Source: Bostrychus sinensis
Taxonomy: Eukaryota; Chordata; Actinopteri; Gobiiformes; Eleotridae
Length of the DNA: 64,000 bases
Assembly (NCBI GenBank): GCA_020698575.1
Contig: CM036252.1
Coordinates: 1,212,808-1,276,807 of the forward strand
Direction: 5' to 3'
The notes beneath the pieces are model-generated. The model saw only the letters and a list, made by a program, of their open reading frames with translations. It did not search any database and had not been told where the DNA came from. Position 1 is the stretch's first letter. Every line of letters begins with the position of its first letter. This document shows positions 36,701-45,200 of this stretch, piece after piece. Both the position numbers and the translations under genes were made by a program.

Positions 36701-38015
36701 GGTTTAGACCTGGTTTAGACCTGGGTTAGACCGGGTTTAGACCGGGTTTAGACCGGGTTTAGACCGGGTTTAGACCTGGTTTAGACCTGGTTTAGACCTG
36801 GTTTAGACCTGGTCTAGACCTGGTCTAGACCTGGTTTAGACCTGGTTTAGACCTGGTTTAGACCTGGGTTTAGACCTGGGTTTAGACCAGGTTCAGACCG
36901 GGGTTTAGTCCTGGGTTTAGACCTGGTTTAAGACCTGGGTTTAGACCTGGTTTAAGACCTGGGTTTAGACCTGGTTTAAGACCTGGGTTTAGACCTGGTT
37001 TAGACCTGGTTTAAGACCTGGTTTAGACCTGGTTTAAGACCTGGGTTTAGACCTGGTTTAGACCTGGTTTAAGACCTGGGTTTAGACCTGGTTTAAGACC
37101 TGGGTTTAGACCGGGTTTAGACCGGGTTTTAGACCTGGTTTTAGACCTGGTTGAAGTCAGGTCTCCCTCTGCAGTTTATTATGGACTCATAAAAACTACA
37201 GCTCCAAGTCCTGTAAAACCACACTGGTCCTGGTCCTGGTCCTGGTCCTGGTCTGGTCCTGGTCTGGTCCTGGGCCGCTGGACCCAGTTTTCCCTTGTTT
37301 CATAGTTTCTCAGAGTAAATACAGAGTTGGTATAAAAAAGACCTGATGTAACTGTAACTAAAGCACATGAACGGACCCAGGACCCAGGACTACACATGAA
37401 CGGACCCAGGACTACACATGAACGGACCCAGGACTACACATGAACGGGAAAATAACAGAGGAAGTGTCGCAAAAACCACGAGAATAAAGTGATGTTTTTT
37501 GGGCTGAAGTAGAAAAAGAGGAAACCCTATCCGCTGCAGTGGGAGAGGTTCAGAGCGTCTCCCTTTACAAATACTGACAATTAAATTAGGTTAAAAGAAA
37601 GTAACACGCGTGGGAAGTCCGTTTAAAGGCAGTTTCATGCATATTTGCAGATTTACAGAGTTATGCCTTGAGTAAAAATGTGGGGGAAAAAGTCGGAACG
37701 AGTTATTTCAATAAAAGTTCATAGGAATTTCTCTCCGTTAGTCGAAACCTGCTTTAAATGGCGTCTAACGTGGCTTTATCGTGTAATAAGAGCATGTTTT
37801 TGAAGTGAAAGTAGCTGTTAACATCGTAAATCTGAGTATTTTGTTGTAATAAACCAAAAGAACCAGGGCAGCTCCGGCGGGCGTCGGTGGTCCGTGTGGC
37901 CGGGCAGAGGAGCTCCAGAGGCGGCCTTACCTGGCGATAACCTCCGCTGTTCGGCCTCCGCGGAGCTCTGCAGGACGGCGACAACCACGAGGCACAAAAC
38001 ACGAGGACAGAACAT
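4753..38015 (-). CDS. plod3: plod3: lysyl hydroxylase 3 / collagen glycosyltransferase, 19 coding exons
   Basis: ER enzyme that hydroxylates collagen lysines (Fe2+, 2-oxoglutarate, ascorbate) and adds galactose and glucose to hydroxylysine. Exons in transcript order: 37931-38015, 30849-30940, 26511-26647, 26212-26375, 23919-24031, 22909-22972, 19735-19832, 19198-19299, 18118-18249, 16851-16972, 16046-16150, 15846-15971, 14563-14704, 12612-12725, 12228-12299, 11688-11792, 7146-7292, 5746-5871, 4753-4908. Their sum is 2202 nt, all phases agree, 733 residues (human PLOD3 has 738). Start: ATG at 38015 opens a signal peptide (MFCPRVLCLVVVAVLQSSAEA). The N-terminal glycosyltransferase domain has FVDSYD (D104, D107) and FCWP (C136, equivalent to human C144). 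That cysteine separates PLOD3 from PLOD1 and PLOD2. The C-terminal dioxygenase keeps iron ligands H662, D664 (RPHHDSS) and H714 (THYHEG) and 2-oxoglutarate-binding R724. Introns are filled with minisatellites. The exon 8 donor (GTCTGT at 19197) is weak and could instead lie 6 nt upstream. Confidence 0.95.
4921..5632. repeat. 33-bp minisatellite, plod3 intron 18
   Basis: About 20 nearly identical copies of a 33-bp unit containing GAGACAGAGACCGGGTTAG and AACCGGGTCTGAGA. It starts about 10 bp from the acceptor of exon 19. The continuous plus-strand frame of 11-residue repeats is a by-product of a unit divisible by three. Confidence 0.95.
5653..5742. repeat. GC-rich 30-bp repeat at exon 18 donor
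   Basis: Three copies of a unit with GCGCCTCCTCCCGTCC and a poly-G run, ending a few bases from the exon 18 donor (GTACG, 5741-5745). The C/G runs make it strongly structured. Confidence 0.85.
6478..6846. repeat. 20-30-bp minisatellite, plod3 intron 17
   Basis: Tandem copies of GACTCCCCGAGACTAGAGCA, some extended by CTGGGCCG or CTGGGACA to about 30 bp. About 600 bp between exon 18 and this array (5885-6475) is ordinary unique sequence with no feature seen. Confidence 0.9.
6905..7140. repeat. 12-bp minisatellite next to exon 17 donor
   Basis: Copies of GTCCTGGCCTA, then CCGGTCCAGTCC and CAGGTCCAGTCC. The array ends within five bases of the exon 17 donor (GTACT, 7141-7145). Confidence 0.9.
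7297..11650. repeat. 30-bp minisatellite filling plod3 intron 16 (about 145 copies)
   Basis: The plus-strand unit contains CCAATCAGAGAGCAGGAGAG followed by a GGCAGGAGA-type segment. Variants differ at a few sites (GAGAGGC, GAGGGAC, CAGGGAC, GCAGCAG). It begins four bases from the exon 17 acceptor and ends about 40 bp from the exon 16 donor, so the intron is essentially all array. Each unit holds a perfect NF-Y site, GACCAATCAG or GGCCAATCAG. Marker variants (TAGGACAGG) recur about 551 bp apart, showing a higher-order repeat. Confidence 0.97.
11801..12192. repeat. 33-bp minisatellite, plod3 intron 15
   Basis: Copies of a unit made of CAGGTCAGATCCAGGC and CAGATCCAGGATAAAAC, some lacking the middle segment. 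It occupies nearly all of the 435-bp intron between exons 16 and 15. Confidence 0.92.
13197..14178. mobile_element. Non-autonomous hAT element, plod3 intron 13
   Basis: Inverted termini TAGGGATGTAATGATT (left) and TAGGGATGTAACGATT (minus sense, right). Flanking 8-bp duplications AGGGATGG (13189-13196) and AGAGATGG (14179-14186) match at seven of eight positions. The 982-bp interior holds no transposase frame. Flanks 12730-13188 and 14187-14560 are unique intron sequence. Confidence 0.8.
15395..15843. repeat. Two adjoining minisatellites at exon 12 donor
   Basis: First a 21-bp unit (ACGCACACCGGCCTCACGCAG, five copies to about 15495). Then a 12-bp unit (AGTCCTAGGGAG, with TGTCCTAGGGAG variants) up to the exon 12 donor. 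The last unit, GTCCTTAC, overlaps the donor complement itself. The rest of intron 12 (14705-15394) is unique with no feature seen. Confidence 0.9.
16151..16850. other. plod3 intron 10 with short hairpin repeat
   Basis: Unique sequence except for an inverted repeat near 16198-16232 (GGTGCTCCTAA with its complement after a short loop) and a related GGAGCACCAA copy. It looks like the remnant of a foldback repeat. A 125-codon plus-strand frame at 16335-16712 matches nothing I recognise, has no coding-exon character and is not called. Confidence 0.4.
16985..18115. repeat. 34-bp minisatellite filling plod3 intron 9
   Basis: About 33 copies of a unit containing CTCAGACACACCTGTACAGG followed by TGAGGAGTGTCTCTGTC or shorter variants. 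It spans from the exon 10 acceptor to the exon 9 donor. Each unit has a perfect 14-bp palindrome, CACCTGTACAGGTG, with two CAGGTG E-boxes. The same unit in inverted orientation occurs at 58795-58985 in the profilin gene. Confidence 0.95.
18262..19196. repeat. Purine-rich array that is plod3 intron 8
   Basis: Irregular copies of GAGACAGAGGAGAGAGGACA-like units on the plus strand, so the plod3 transcript is CT-rich throughout. It runs from within about 12 bp of the exon 9 acceptor right up to the exon 8 donor. In the plod3 frame there is no stop codon across it. The intron (18250-19197) is 948 nt, a multiple of three. Confidence 0.95.
19320..19722. repeat. 11-12-bp minisatellite filling plod3 intron 7
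   Basis: Tandem CCAGGACTAAA and CCAGGTCTAAA units. It belongs to the same sequence family, in the opposite orientation, as the arrays at 35308-37155 and 52735-54990. Confidence 0.93.
19905..20895. mobile_element. Non-autonomous hAT element, plod3 intron 6
   Basis: Perfect 16-bp inverted termini (TAAGGGTGCTCCGATC and complement) with an exact 8-bp target duplication, GTTTTTAG, at 19897-19904 and 20896-20903. Sub-terminal GATCGGCCGAT motifs repeat at both ends. The 991-bp element has no transposase frame. The perfect ends suggest fairly recent insertion. Confidence 0.88.
21270..21665. mobile_element. Possible old hAT-like fragment
   Basis: The left part (GTGTAACGATGCAGTAACTG) with nearby ATCGATGTATTGATTA and the right part (TATTGTATCGTC) resemble degraded sub-terminal regions of fish hAT elements. 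I could not define matching termini or a target duplication, so this is tentative. Confidence 0.3.
21841..22586. mobile_element. Tc1/mariner-pogo type MITE, plod3 intron 6
   Basis: Imperfect inverted termini (CCGTAATTTCCAGACAATAA on the left, CCATATTTTCCTGACTATAA minus sense on the right) are flanked by TA on both sides. An internal stretch near 22090-22220 is GC-richer and may be a transposase relic, but it has frame breaks. The superfamily is assigned from the TA target and terminus style. Confidence 0.6.
23335..23915. repeat. 12-bp minisatellite next to exon 5 donor
   Basis: Units GGTGTGTTCCAG, GGTGTGTTTACA and GGTGTGTTCCCG with interspersed GTGTGTGTGTCA. It runs to within a few bases of the exon 5 donor (23914-23918). 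The rest of intron 5 of the transcript (22975-23334) is unique. Confidence 0.93.
24038..25705. repeat. 31-bp minisatellite at exon 5 acceptor
   Basis: About 53 copies of a unit with CAACACACGCCGTTTACTAC then GCACAGACCC or GCACGGGCCC. It begins about six bases from the exon 5 acceptor. Because 31 is not divisible by three, one frame passes through all three phases of the unit, giving a 31-residue protein period that is an artefact. Confidence 0.95.
25750..26200. repeat. 18-bp minisatellite next to exon 4 donor
   Basis: About 25 copies of AACCTCGCGTCGCAGTCT and variants (CCGTCT, CAGACC, CAGACAG). Every unit has two CpGs, so this is a dense CpG block inside an intron. It ends about 10 bp before the exon 4 donor. 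Confidence 0.95.
26641..29275. repeat. 37/40-bp minisatellite built on the exon 3 splice acceptor
   Basis: About 67 copies of a unit containing GAGCACCTGAAGGCACC, then (CAC)AGAGTCACTGTCATTAAC. The first copy overlaps the real intron 2 / exon 3 junction, so each unit carries in plod3 sense GTGCCTTCAG|GTGCTC, nearly identical to the true acceptor GTGCCTTCAG|GTGCTG. TTAATGAC and GTGACTC upstream in each unit resemble branch-point sequence. Confidence 0.95.
29276..30555. other. Unique remainder of plod3 intron 2
   Basis: About 1.3 kb of unique sequence. I looked for exons, tRNA-like boxes and transposon ends on both strands and found nothing I can support. Confidence 0.5.
30560..30848. repeat. 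CTC/CCT simple repeat at exon 2 donor
   Basis: A (CTC)n-type tract with TTC and CCC interruptions that runs into the exon 2 donor. The donor GTGAG is followed directly by GAGGAGG in transcript sense, so the 5' end of intron 2 is purine-rich. Confidence 0.95.
30970..31640. repeat. CTG/CTC trinucleotide array, plod3 intron 1
   Basis: Mixed CTG and CTC triplets in perfect three-base register (TGCTGCTCCTCCTCC units), then CTCC and CCCG variants. It lies about 30 bp upstream of the exon 2 acceptor in transcript sense. All six frames are open homopolymer-like tracts with no coding meaning. Confidence 0.95.
31730..33440. repeat. 12/15-bp array inside an interspersed repeat
   Basis: The core (31838-33378) is CTTACTACTCCT / CTTACTACACCT units of 12 bp with CCTGTTACACCT variants, ending in a 15-bp CTCCTCTTACTGCTC block. 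The flanks (ACTCAGGTAAAAGTACTGG before, AAAAAGTACACACC after) match the interspersed repeat also seen at 1700 and 3060, so the array appears to have grown inside a transposon copy. Confidence 0.85.
33716..35160. mobile_element. Composite of transposon-derived fragments, plod3 intron 1
   Basis: An AGAGCCGGCTTTAGGC-type repeat is near 33718 with a related AGAGCCGGACTCAGAGG end near 35135. A LINE 3'-end-like segment (TTACTGGGATAGGCTCCAG, GGGGATAAGCAGAAG, ATGGATGG) is at 34262-34415. A hAT-like end (AGGGGTGGGCAATTATT) is at 34436. A small 10-bp array (CACGCCTGTC, 34935-35010) sits inside. Exact boundaries are not resolvable by eye. Confidence 0.45.
35308..37155. repeat. 11-13-bp minisatellite, plod3 intron 1
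   Basis: About 155 copies of GGTTTAGACCT, GGTTTAGGCCT, GGTTTAGTCCT and longer GGTTTAAGACCT forms. GGTCTAGACC variants (about 36110-36135) are perfect palindromes. There is higher-order structure: two blocks with the same order of variants, about 35.7-36.4 and 36.5-37.1 kb. Confidence 0.95.
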
Positions 38016-38300
38016 GATACAAACACAAAATGATCCGCTAAAAGCCACGGTGAAAGCTAAAAACGGAGAGTTTTAGTCCGCGGCGGCTCGGGATCAGCGC
38101 TGCGTCAGGAAACTCTCGCGATGATTTTTTTACAGGACGTGGAGGCCGCTAGCCCCGCCCCCGTGAGAGGCAACAGCCAATCAGAGCCGCGGACGGGCAG
38201 AGTGACAGCGGCCGCAGCCAATCAGAGGCGGACAGATGGAGACGCGGCGGCTGTGATTCCTGCTCCGAGGTTTTTTCTGTTTTTTTTTTTTTGTTTTTTT
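38016..38300 (-). promoter_or_regulatory. plod3: plod3 promoter region
   Basis: GC- and CpG-rich, no TATA box. Two CCAAT boxes in AGCCAATCAGAG context (CCAAT at 38177-38181 and 38218-38222, 41 bp apart), a CCCCGCCCCC Sp1-type box near 38153, and TCTCGCGA at 38114-38121. All lie within 210 bp upstream of the ATG. CCAATCAGAG is the word that is amplified in intron 16. The start site is inferred. Confidence 0.6.
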
Positions 38301-38639
38301 TTTTCGGAGCCGCGGGCCACAGAAAGTTCGTGAAAAAAGTAAAAGTGATGCGCTGCCACGTCGTGAACATTCCGCGGCCGGGGGCAGGCAGCGGCAGGGC
38401 AGAGACACCCGGGGGACAGGGACACCCGGGACAGAGACACCCGGGGGACAGGGACACTCGAGGGAGAAACAGAATATACAACATTTAATAATTATGTAAA
38501 AAAAAAAATATATATATATATATAAAAAAAAAAAAACAGCCAAACAAAGTGACGAAAATTTAAACGGAAGCGTACTTTATGCTTTATTTCTTAATAAAAA
38601 AATAAATAAATAAAAAATAACGTCACACTTTTCATAACC

Positions 38640-38760
38640 GTAGCCGACGCTGTCCCGGTCGCCATAGAAACGCGTAAACAAAACGCTGAGCAGCTAACGG
38701 CTAACGGCTAACGGCAGGCTGTAAACTTAAACAGGTTCGTAATTCGCCTTTCTTTGTTAG
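38640..38760 (+). promoter_or_regulatory. cyb5d1: cyb5d1 promoter: X-box and forkhead site
   Basis: GTCGCCATAGAAAC (38658-38671) matches the 14-bp RFX X-box consensus GTHNCCATRGNAAC. Two bases later GTAAACA (38674-38680) is a forkhead core. RFX plus FOXJ1 is the standard control of motile-cilium genes, and CYB5D1 is such a gene. A non-coding first exon just downstream, spliced to the acceptor-like CTCTGTGCAG before the ATG at 42298, would connect them. That exon is inference. Confidence 0.6.
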
Positions 38761-39799
38761 CTTAATTTATTTGTTTGTTTGTTTTTGTGTGTGTTTTTGT
38801 TTGTTTGTTTGTTTATTTGTTTTTTGAGGACTAAATCTGGGCCTGAACAGGACAAGAACTTAGGACCAAAGCTGAAAATAGATTTAAGACAAAATACAGA
38901 GAGAGAGAAACTGACTTAGGTCTAAATGAGCTAACTAACTGTTAACTGTTACCTGGCTCCTGGAACTCTCCACCTGTTCATGTCCCAACAAATATCTGTA
39001 AAAACACTCATTTGTCCCACTTTCACCCACAGCTGTCCTCATTTTAATCAATAAGACTCTTTAAAACATTTGCCAGAGACACTCAGTTTATTTAGTGTTT
39101 TATCACTAAGTTACATTTCCATCTTATTCAAAAGTTAGGCTGCATGTACTTTTAATTATATTTTTAAAAAACATGGATTTCAGAAGCTTTTTTGTTGCGT
39201 GGGGAGTTGACCTGGACCAGAGCTTTTTTAAAATACACTGAGGTACAAAAGAAAACCGTGTTTCTCATTTTCCAGGATCCTTCCTCTGAAGCAAAGTGTC
39301 CCACTAACACTGAGCTTTTGGAACATGCTCTGCAGCGTGGATGTGATAGTTATAATCAAATAACAACTTCTTTACATTTTGGTGTGATTAAAAAAAATAT
39401 ATATATAGGTCTTACAAGAATACTTTGAAAAGATGTCATATTAAATTAAATCAGGTCTAACTTGTCCCTATAACCAAATAGACATTAACATAATGATATA
39501 ATTAAAGCCAAATAAGTTAAAATTAAATCATCAGAAACAGTAAAAACTGTGTGACTATTTTAATAATGACTCGATGCAGAGCCTAAAATGTGCTTTTTAA
39601 ACATTTCTCTTTATTTCCTGCAGTGTGGGGCACAGTAGTAATATTTTATTATTTTCTCTTGTCGGGACTTTTAGATCGTATTTAAGTTCGTCTTCATTGT
39701 TAAATAAAGTTTGCAAAAAATTAAAGTGGTTGCAGTGCATTGTGGGCAATCTGCAGCAAGGCCATGGAGGATCCACAGGAGCATCCTTCAGGAGTGAAC

Positions 39800-41095
39800 C
39801 AAAGGAGGAGGCGAGCTCCTGAGGAGGAGGCGAGCTCCTGAGGAGGAGACGAGCTCCTGAGGAGGAGACGAGCTCCTGAGGAGGAGACGAGCTCCTGAGG
39901 AGGAGGAGGCGAGCTCCTGAGGAGGAGGAGGCGAGCACCTGAGGAGGAGACGAGCTCCTGAGGAGGAGGCGAGCTCCTGAGGAGGAGGAGGCGAGCTCCT
40001 GAGGAGGAGGAGACGAGCTCCTGAGGAGGAGGAGACGAGCTCCTGAGGAGGAGGCGAGCTCCTGAGGAGGAGGAGGCGAGCTCCTGAGGAGGAGACGAGC
40101 TCCTGAGGAGGAGGAGGCGAGCACCTGAGGAGGAGGAGGCGAGCTCCTGAGGAGGAGGAGGCGAGCTCCTGAGGAGGAGGAGGCGAGCTCCTGAGGAGGA
40201 GGAGACGAGCTCCTGAGGAGGAGGAGGCGAGCACCTGAGGAGGAGGAGGCGAGCTCCTGAGGAGGAGGAGACGAGCTCCTGAGGAGGAGGAGGCGAGCTC
40301 CTGAGGAGGAGGCGAGCTCCTGAGGAGGAGGAGGCGAGCTCCTGAGGAGGAGACGAGCTCCTGAGGAGGAGGAGGCGAGCTCCTGAGGAGGAGGCGAGCA
40401 CCTGAGGAGGAGGCGAGCTCCTGAGGAGGAGGAGACGAGCTCCTGAGGAGGAGGCGAGCTCCTGAGGAGGAGGAGGCGAGCTCCTGAGGAGGAGGAGACG
40501 AGCTCCTGAGGAGGAGGAGGCGAGCTCCTGAGGAGGAGGCGAGCACCTGAGGAGGAGGCGAGCTCCTGAGGAGGAGGCGAGCACCTGAGGAGGAGGCGAG
40601 CTCCTGAGGAGGAGGAGACGAGCTCCTGAGGAGGAGGCGAGCTCCTGAGGAGGAGGAGGCGAGCTCCTGAGGAGGAGGAGGCGAGCTCCTGAGGAGGAGG
40701 AGACGAGCTCCTGAGGAGGAGGAGGCGAGCTCCTGAGGAGGAGGCGAGCACCTGAGGAGGAGGCGAGCTCCTGAGGAGGAGGCGAGCACCTGAGGAGGAG
40801 GCGAGCACCTGAGGAGGAGGAGGCGAGCTCCTGAGGAGGAGGAGGCGAGCTCCTGAGGAGGAGGCGAGCACCTGAGGAGGAGGCGAGCTCCTGAGGAGGA
40901 GGAGGCGAGCTCCTGAGGAGGAGGAGGCGAGCACCTGAGGAGGAGGAGGCGAGCTCCTGAGGAGGAGGAGACGAGCTCCTGAGGAGGAGGAGGCGAGCTC
41001 CTGAGGAGGAGGTGAGCTCCTGAGGAGGAGGCGAGCTCCTGAGGAGGAGACGAGCTCCTGAGGAGGAGGAGGCGAGCTCCTGAGGAGGAGGAGGT
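39800..41095. repeat. 18/21-bp minisatellite between plod3 and cyb5d1
   Basis: About 70 copies of GAGGAGGCGAGCTCCTGAG with an optional extra GAG, and A or G variants (GACGAGCTCC, GCGAGCACC). It has strand asymmetry and repeated GAGCTC palindromes. It probably lies in cyb5d1 5' intron 1. Sequence from 38760 to 39799 is AT-rich and unique, with no feature seen. Confidence 0.94.
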
Positions 41096-41237
41096 GTAAT
41101 GATTTAAAACAGCACCGAGGAGCTGAGGAGGTGGATCAGTTTGAAGCGGTTCAGCCGTGGAGGATCCTGACAAATGAGAACCAGCCCAGGTCTGTGGTCA
41201 GAGGACTCACAGTCTGAGGCACAGGAGCAGAAGGTCC

Positions 41238-41996
41238 AGGTCAGACTGCAGAGGAACATCTGGATCTCAGACTGCAGAGGAACATCTGGATCTCAGACTG
41301 CAGAGGAACATCTGGATCTCAGACTGCAGAGGAACATCTGGATCTCAGACTGCAGAGGAACATCTGGATCTCAGACTGCAGAGGAACATCTGGGTCTCAG
41401 ACTGCAGAGGAACATCTGGATCTCAGACTGCAGAGGAACATCTGGATCTCAGACTGCAGAGGAACATCTGGATCTCAGACTGCAGAGGAACATCTGGGTC
41501 TCAGACTGCAGAGGAACATCTGGATCTCAGACTGCAGAGGAACATCTGGATCTCAGACTGCAGAGGAACATCTGGATCTCAGACTGCAGAGGAACATCTG
41601 GGTCTCAGACTGCAGAGGAACATCTGGATCTCAGACTGCAGAGGAACATCTGGGTCTCAGACTGCAGAGGAACATCTGGATCTCAGACTGCAGAGGAACA
41701 TCTGGATCTCAGACTGCAGAGGAACATCTGGATCTCAGACTGCAGAGGAACATCTGGGTCTCAGACTGCAGAGGAACATCTGGATCTCAGACTGCAGAGG
41801 AACATCTGGATCTCAGACTGCAGAGGAACATCTGGATCTCAGACTGCAGAGGAACATCTGGATCTCAGACTGCAGAGGAACATCTGGATCTCAGACTGCA
41901 GAGGAACATCTGGGTCTCAGACTGCAGAGGAACATCTGGATCTCAGACTGCAGAGGAACATCTGGATCTCAGACTGCAGAGGAACATCTGGACCTG
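41238..41996. repeat. 26-bp minisatellite upstream of cyb5d1 coding start
   Basis: About 29 copies of a unit containing CTCAGACTGCAGAGGAACAT then CTGGAT or CTGGGT. Very low divergence between copies suggests recent expansion or homogenisation. Confidence 0.95.
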
Positions 41997-42103
41997 TAAC
42001 TGTTAGAAGCTTCATGAGTCCCTCTGTGTTCTGGAGCAGCTCTGGGATCAGCTTCAGGCGTTTGTTGCCCCTGTCCCAGCTGTGCTCAGATGTGTTGCTG
42101 TGG

Positions 42104-42203
42104 TTATGTTCTGCAGCTCTGATCACACACAGCAAGAGTCGAACCCACAATCTCCCACCAAGAGACAGGAGACAGGCTAACCACTCTGCCACAGTAACAC
42201 GAG
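42104..42203 (-). mobile_element. tRNA-derived SINE head fragment
   Basis: In minus sense GTGGCAGAGTGGTTAGCCTG (A box) is followed by GTGGGTTCGACTCTTG (B box), at tRNA-like spacing. No SINE body follows. It may alternatively be a degraded tRNA pseudogene. Confidence 0.55.
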
Positions 42204-42297
42204 GAGGGCAGACATTTCACGAGTATGTGTACTGTGTGTAGTACTGTTCCTGTGTACTCTGTAGTAGTAGTAGTAGTACTGTGTGTACTCTGTGCAG

Positions 42298-45200
42298 ATG
42301 GGCAGACCCAGGTTCTTCTCTCCCTCTGAGGTGGCGGCTCATAACACGGCCCAGGACCTGTGGGTCTCCTTCCTGGGCCGAGTCCTGGACCTGACCCCGC
42401 TGGCTCAGAGGCACACAGGTGGGTCCTGCTCTGATGCTGAATCTGTGTAAAGGCGCGCTCAGCTGTGAGCAAAAGTCCTGCAGCGCAAATCAAGAAAATC
42501 TGCGAATAAAGCAAACAATGCAAATTTGCGTCCGATGCTCTGTTCGCTAAAATTGAAACTTAACTTATTTTAACTTTGGCAAATATTGGCGGCGTGTTAC
42601 AATCAGGGACCTACAGTGGTTACAGGAGGAGGCCCCTGCAGTGGAGGGCCAGCAGAACAATCACTGAGGCTCGAGAGTGAACCCAGAGCTAAAAGCTACA
42701 GCAGCTTCTGCTTTTAGGAACCAAAAGGATCTGTTCCAAAAACAGCCCTGGTAGAAAGCAGTATGAAGTAAATGTGATACGAGTCTGAGACAGAGGCTTT
42801 CCCTGATCACAAACACAAATAAACACAATGAGATTTTTACCAAGACATAAAGGGGGCCATAACTTTACCACTTTACTGTGCTCAGTAAATCAGCACAGTG
42901 CTCTCCAAAACAGAAACTACAGAGCCTGTGTACAGACCTATACCCACTAACACCACTAGAGGGAGCTAATGTACAAGGAATAAGCCCAGGCTCTCAGCTC
43001 TGTCTCAGGTTAAAGCTGCAGCAGGGACACAGCTAACGGGACAGGCTCAGGTGGGAGGAGCCCAGCGGCCCCGCCCCGCATTTGACACAAATGAAGCGGA
43101 CAATTCTCTCTCTCTGAGCGAGTCAGTTTGCCCTGTTTGCATTCAGAGTGCATGTACCATTGCTCTGCAGTTCATAGGAAACATCCACAATCTGTTTATC
43201 TCAGCCTGAATAAAAAGATTGTTGTGATTTCTGTGGAACAGAAGCTCGGAGAACAAACTCTGCCCAAGCTCTACCTGCACAGAGTCTGACAGAGATGGAC
43301 TCAACTCATCCTTAACTCTTCTCTCTGTCACAGTCTGACTCTTTGGTTTGGTTTTAATCAGCTTTGCTAAGACAAATGGCTTTATTACATTAATTTCTTT
43401 CAATAAATTAAGTAAATCTGTCCTCTATAGGTCCAGCATCAGCAGTGTTTATTGGCCATCGGCTGCTCTGAGTTTAAAAATTCAACCACCAGACCCGGTC
43501 TGCTGGGTCCAAACCCGGTCTGCTGGGTCCAGACCCGGTCTGCTGGGTCCAGACCCAGTCTGCTGGGTCCAAACCCGGTCTGCTGGGTCCAGACCCGGTC
43601 TGCTGGGTCCAGACCCGGTCTGCTGGGTCCAAACCCGGTCTGCTGGGTCCAAACCCGGTCTGCTGGCTGTACATGTGACAGTTGACCTTTGCCCTCTGCC
43701 CTCAGGTGACCCTCTGCTGCTCCCCCTGCTGGAGAGCGCCGGGAAAGACATCAGCAGCTGGTTCGACCCCGAGACCAGAGATGTGAGCTGCTTAGACCTG
43801 GACCAGGACCAGGACCTCACGGAGCCAGACTAGGAACAGGACCAGACCAGAACCAGACCAGGACCAGACCAGGACCTGACAGATCCACTCGGTGTTCCAG
43901 ATCTCGGACTGAGACTGACCCTGTCCTGTGCTGTGCAGGTGCTGAGGTTTGTGGACCCTGTGACCCACTGCCTGAAGTACTACACCCCCAGGGGGCGCTT
44001 CCTGCAGGTGCCCCCTGGGGGCCCTCGCTCAGACTGGGCCTGTGAGTTGGGGGCCCCCTGGTGGAGTGACCCCCGCTATGAAGTGGGGCTACTGTCCCAG
44101 AAGACTCGCTGGATCAGAGTCATCAACACACTCACGTCCCAGGAGCAGCGTTTGGAGGTGAGGACCGCGTTACCCACAGTCCTCCGCTGAGGACCGCGTT
44201 ACCCACAGTCCTCCTCTGAGGACCGCGTCACCCTCAGTCCTCCGCTGAGGACCGCGTCACCCTCAGTCCTCCTCTGAGGACCGCGTCACCCACAGTCCTC
44301 CTCTGAGGACCGCGTTACCCACAGTCCTCCTCTGAGGACCGCGTTACCCACAGTCCTCCTCTGAGGACCGCGTCACCCTCAGTCCTCCTCTGAGGACCGC
44401 GTCACCCACAGTCCTCCTCTGAGGACCGCGTCACCCACAGTCCTCCTCTGAGGACCGCGTCACCCACAGTCCTCCTCTGAGGACCGCGTCACCCACAGTC
44501 CTCCTCTGAGGACCGCGTCACCCACAGTCCTCCTCTGAGGACCGCGTCACCCTCAGTCCTCCTCTGAGGACCGCGTCACCCTCAGTCCTCCGCTGAGGAC
44601 CGCGTCACCCACAGTCCTCCTCTGAGGACCGCGTTACCCACAGTCCTCCTCTGAGGACCGCGTTACCCACAGTCCTCCTCTGAGGACCGCGTCACCCTCA
44701 GTCCTCCGCTGAGGACCGCGTTACCCACAGTCCTCCTCTGAGGACCGCGTCACCCACAGTCCTCCTCTGAGGACCGCGTCACCCACAGTCCTCCTCTGAG
44801 GACCGCGTTACCCACAGTCCTCCTCTGAGGACCGCGTCACCCTCAGTCCTCCTCTGAGGACCGCGTCACCCACAGTCCTCCTCTGAGGACCGCGTTACCC
44901 ACAGTCCTCCTCTGAGGACCGCGTTACCCTCAGTCCTCCTCTGAGGACCGCGTCACCCTCAGTCCTCCTCTGAGGACCGCGTTACCCACAGTCCTCCTGA
45001 CCCCTGACCTCTGCTTGGGATGCACCGATACCAGTATTGAGTATCAGTATCTAGAGCATGTTCAAGTACTCATACTCGTATTCATAAAAGTGGGCCGATA
45101 CCAACAAACGATACTACTTTACAACACTGTGACCTTCCCTCCCAGCTGAGCAGTGGAAGGATTAAAGTGAACTGTATAGAGATAAAAGCAAAGCTGACTC

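Noticed and set aside
38015..38048. Longer plod3 N-terminus starting at 38048
   Set aside because: That start is GTG; the ATG at 38015 directly precedes a good signal peptide.
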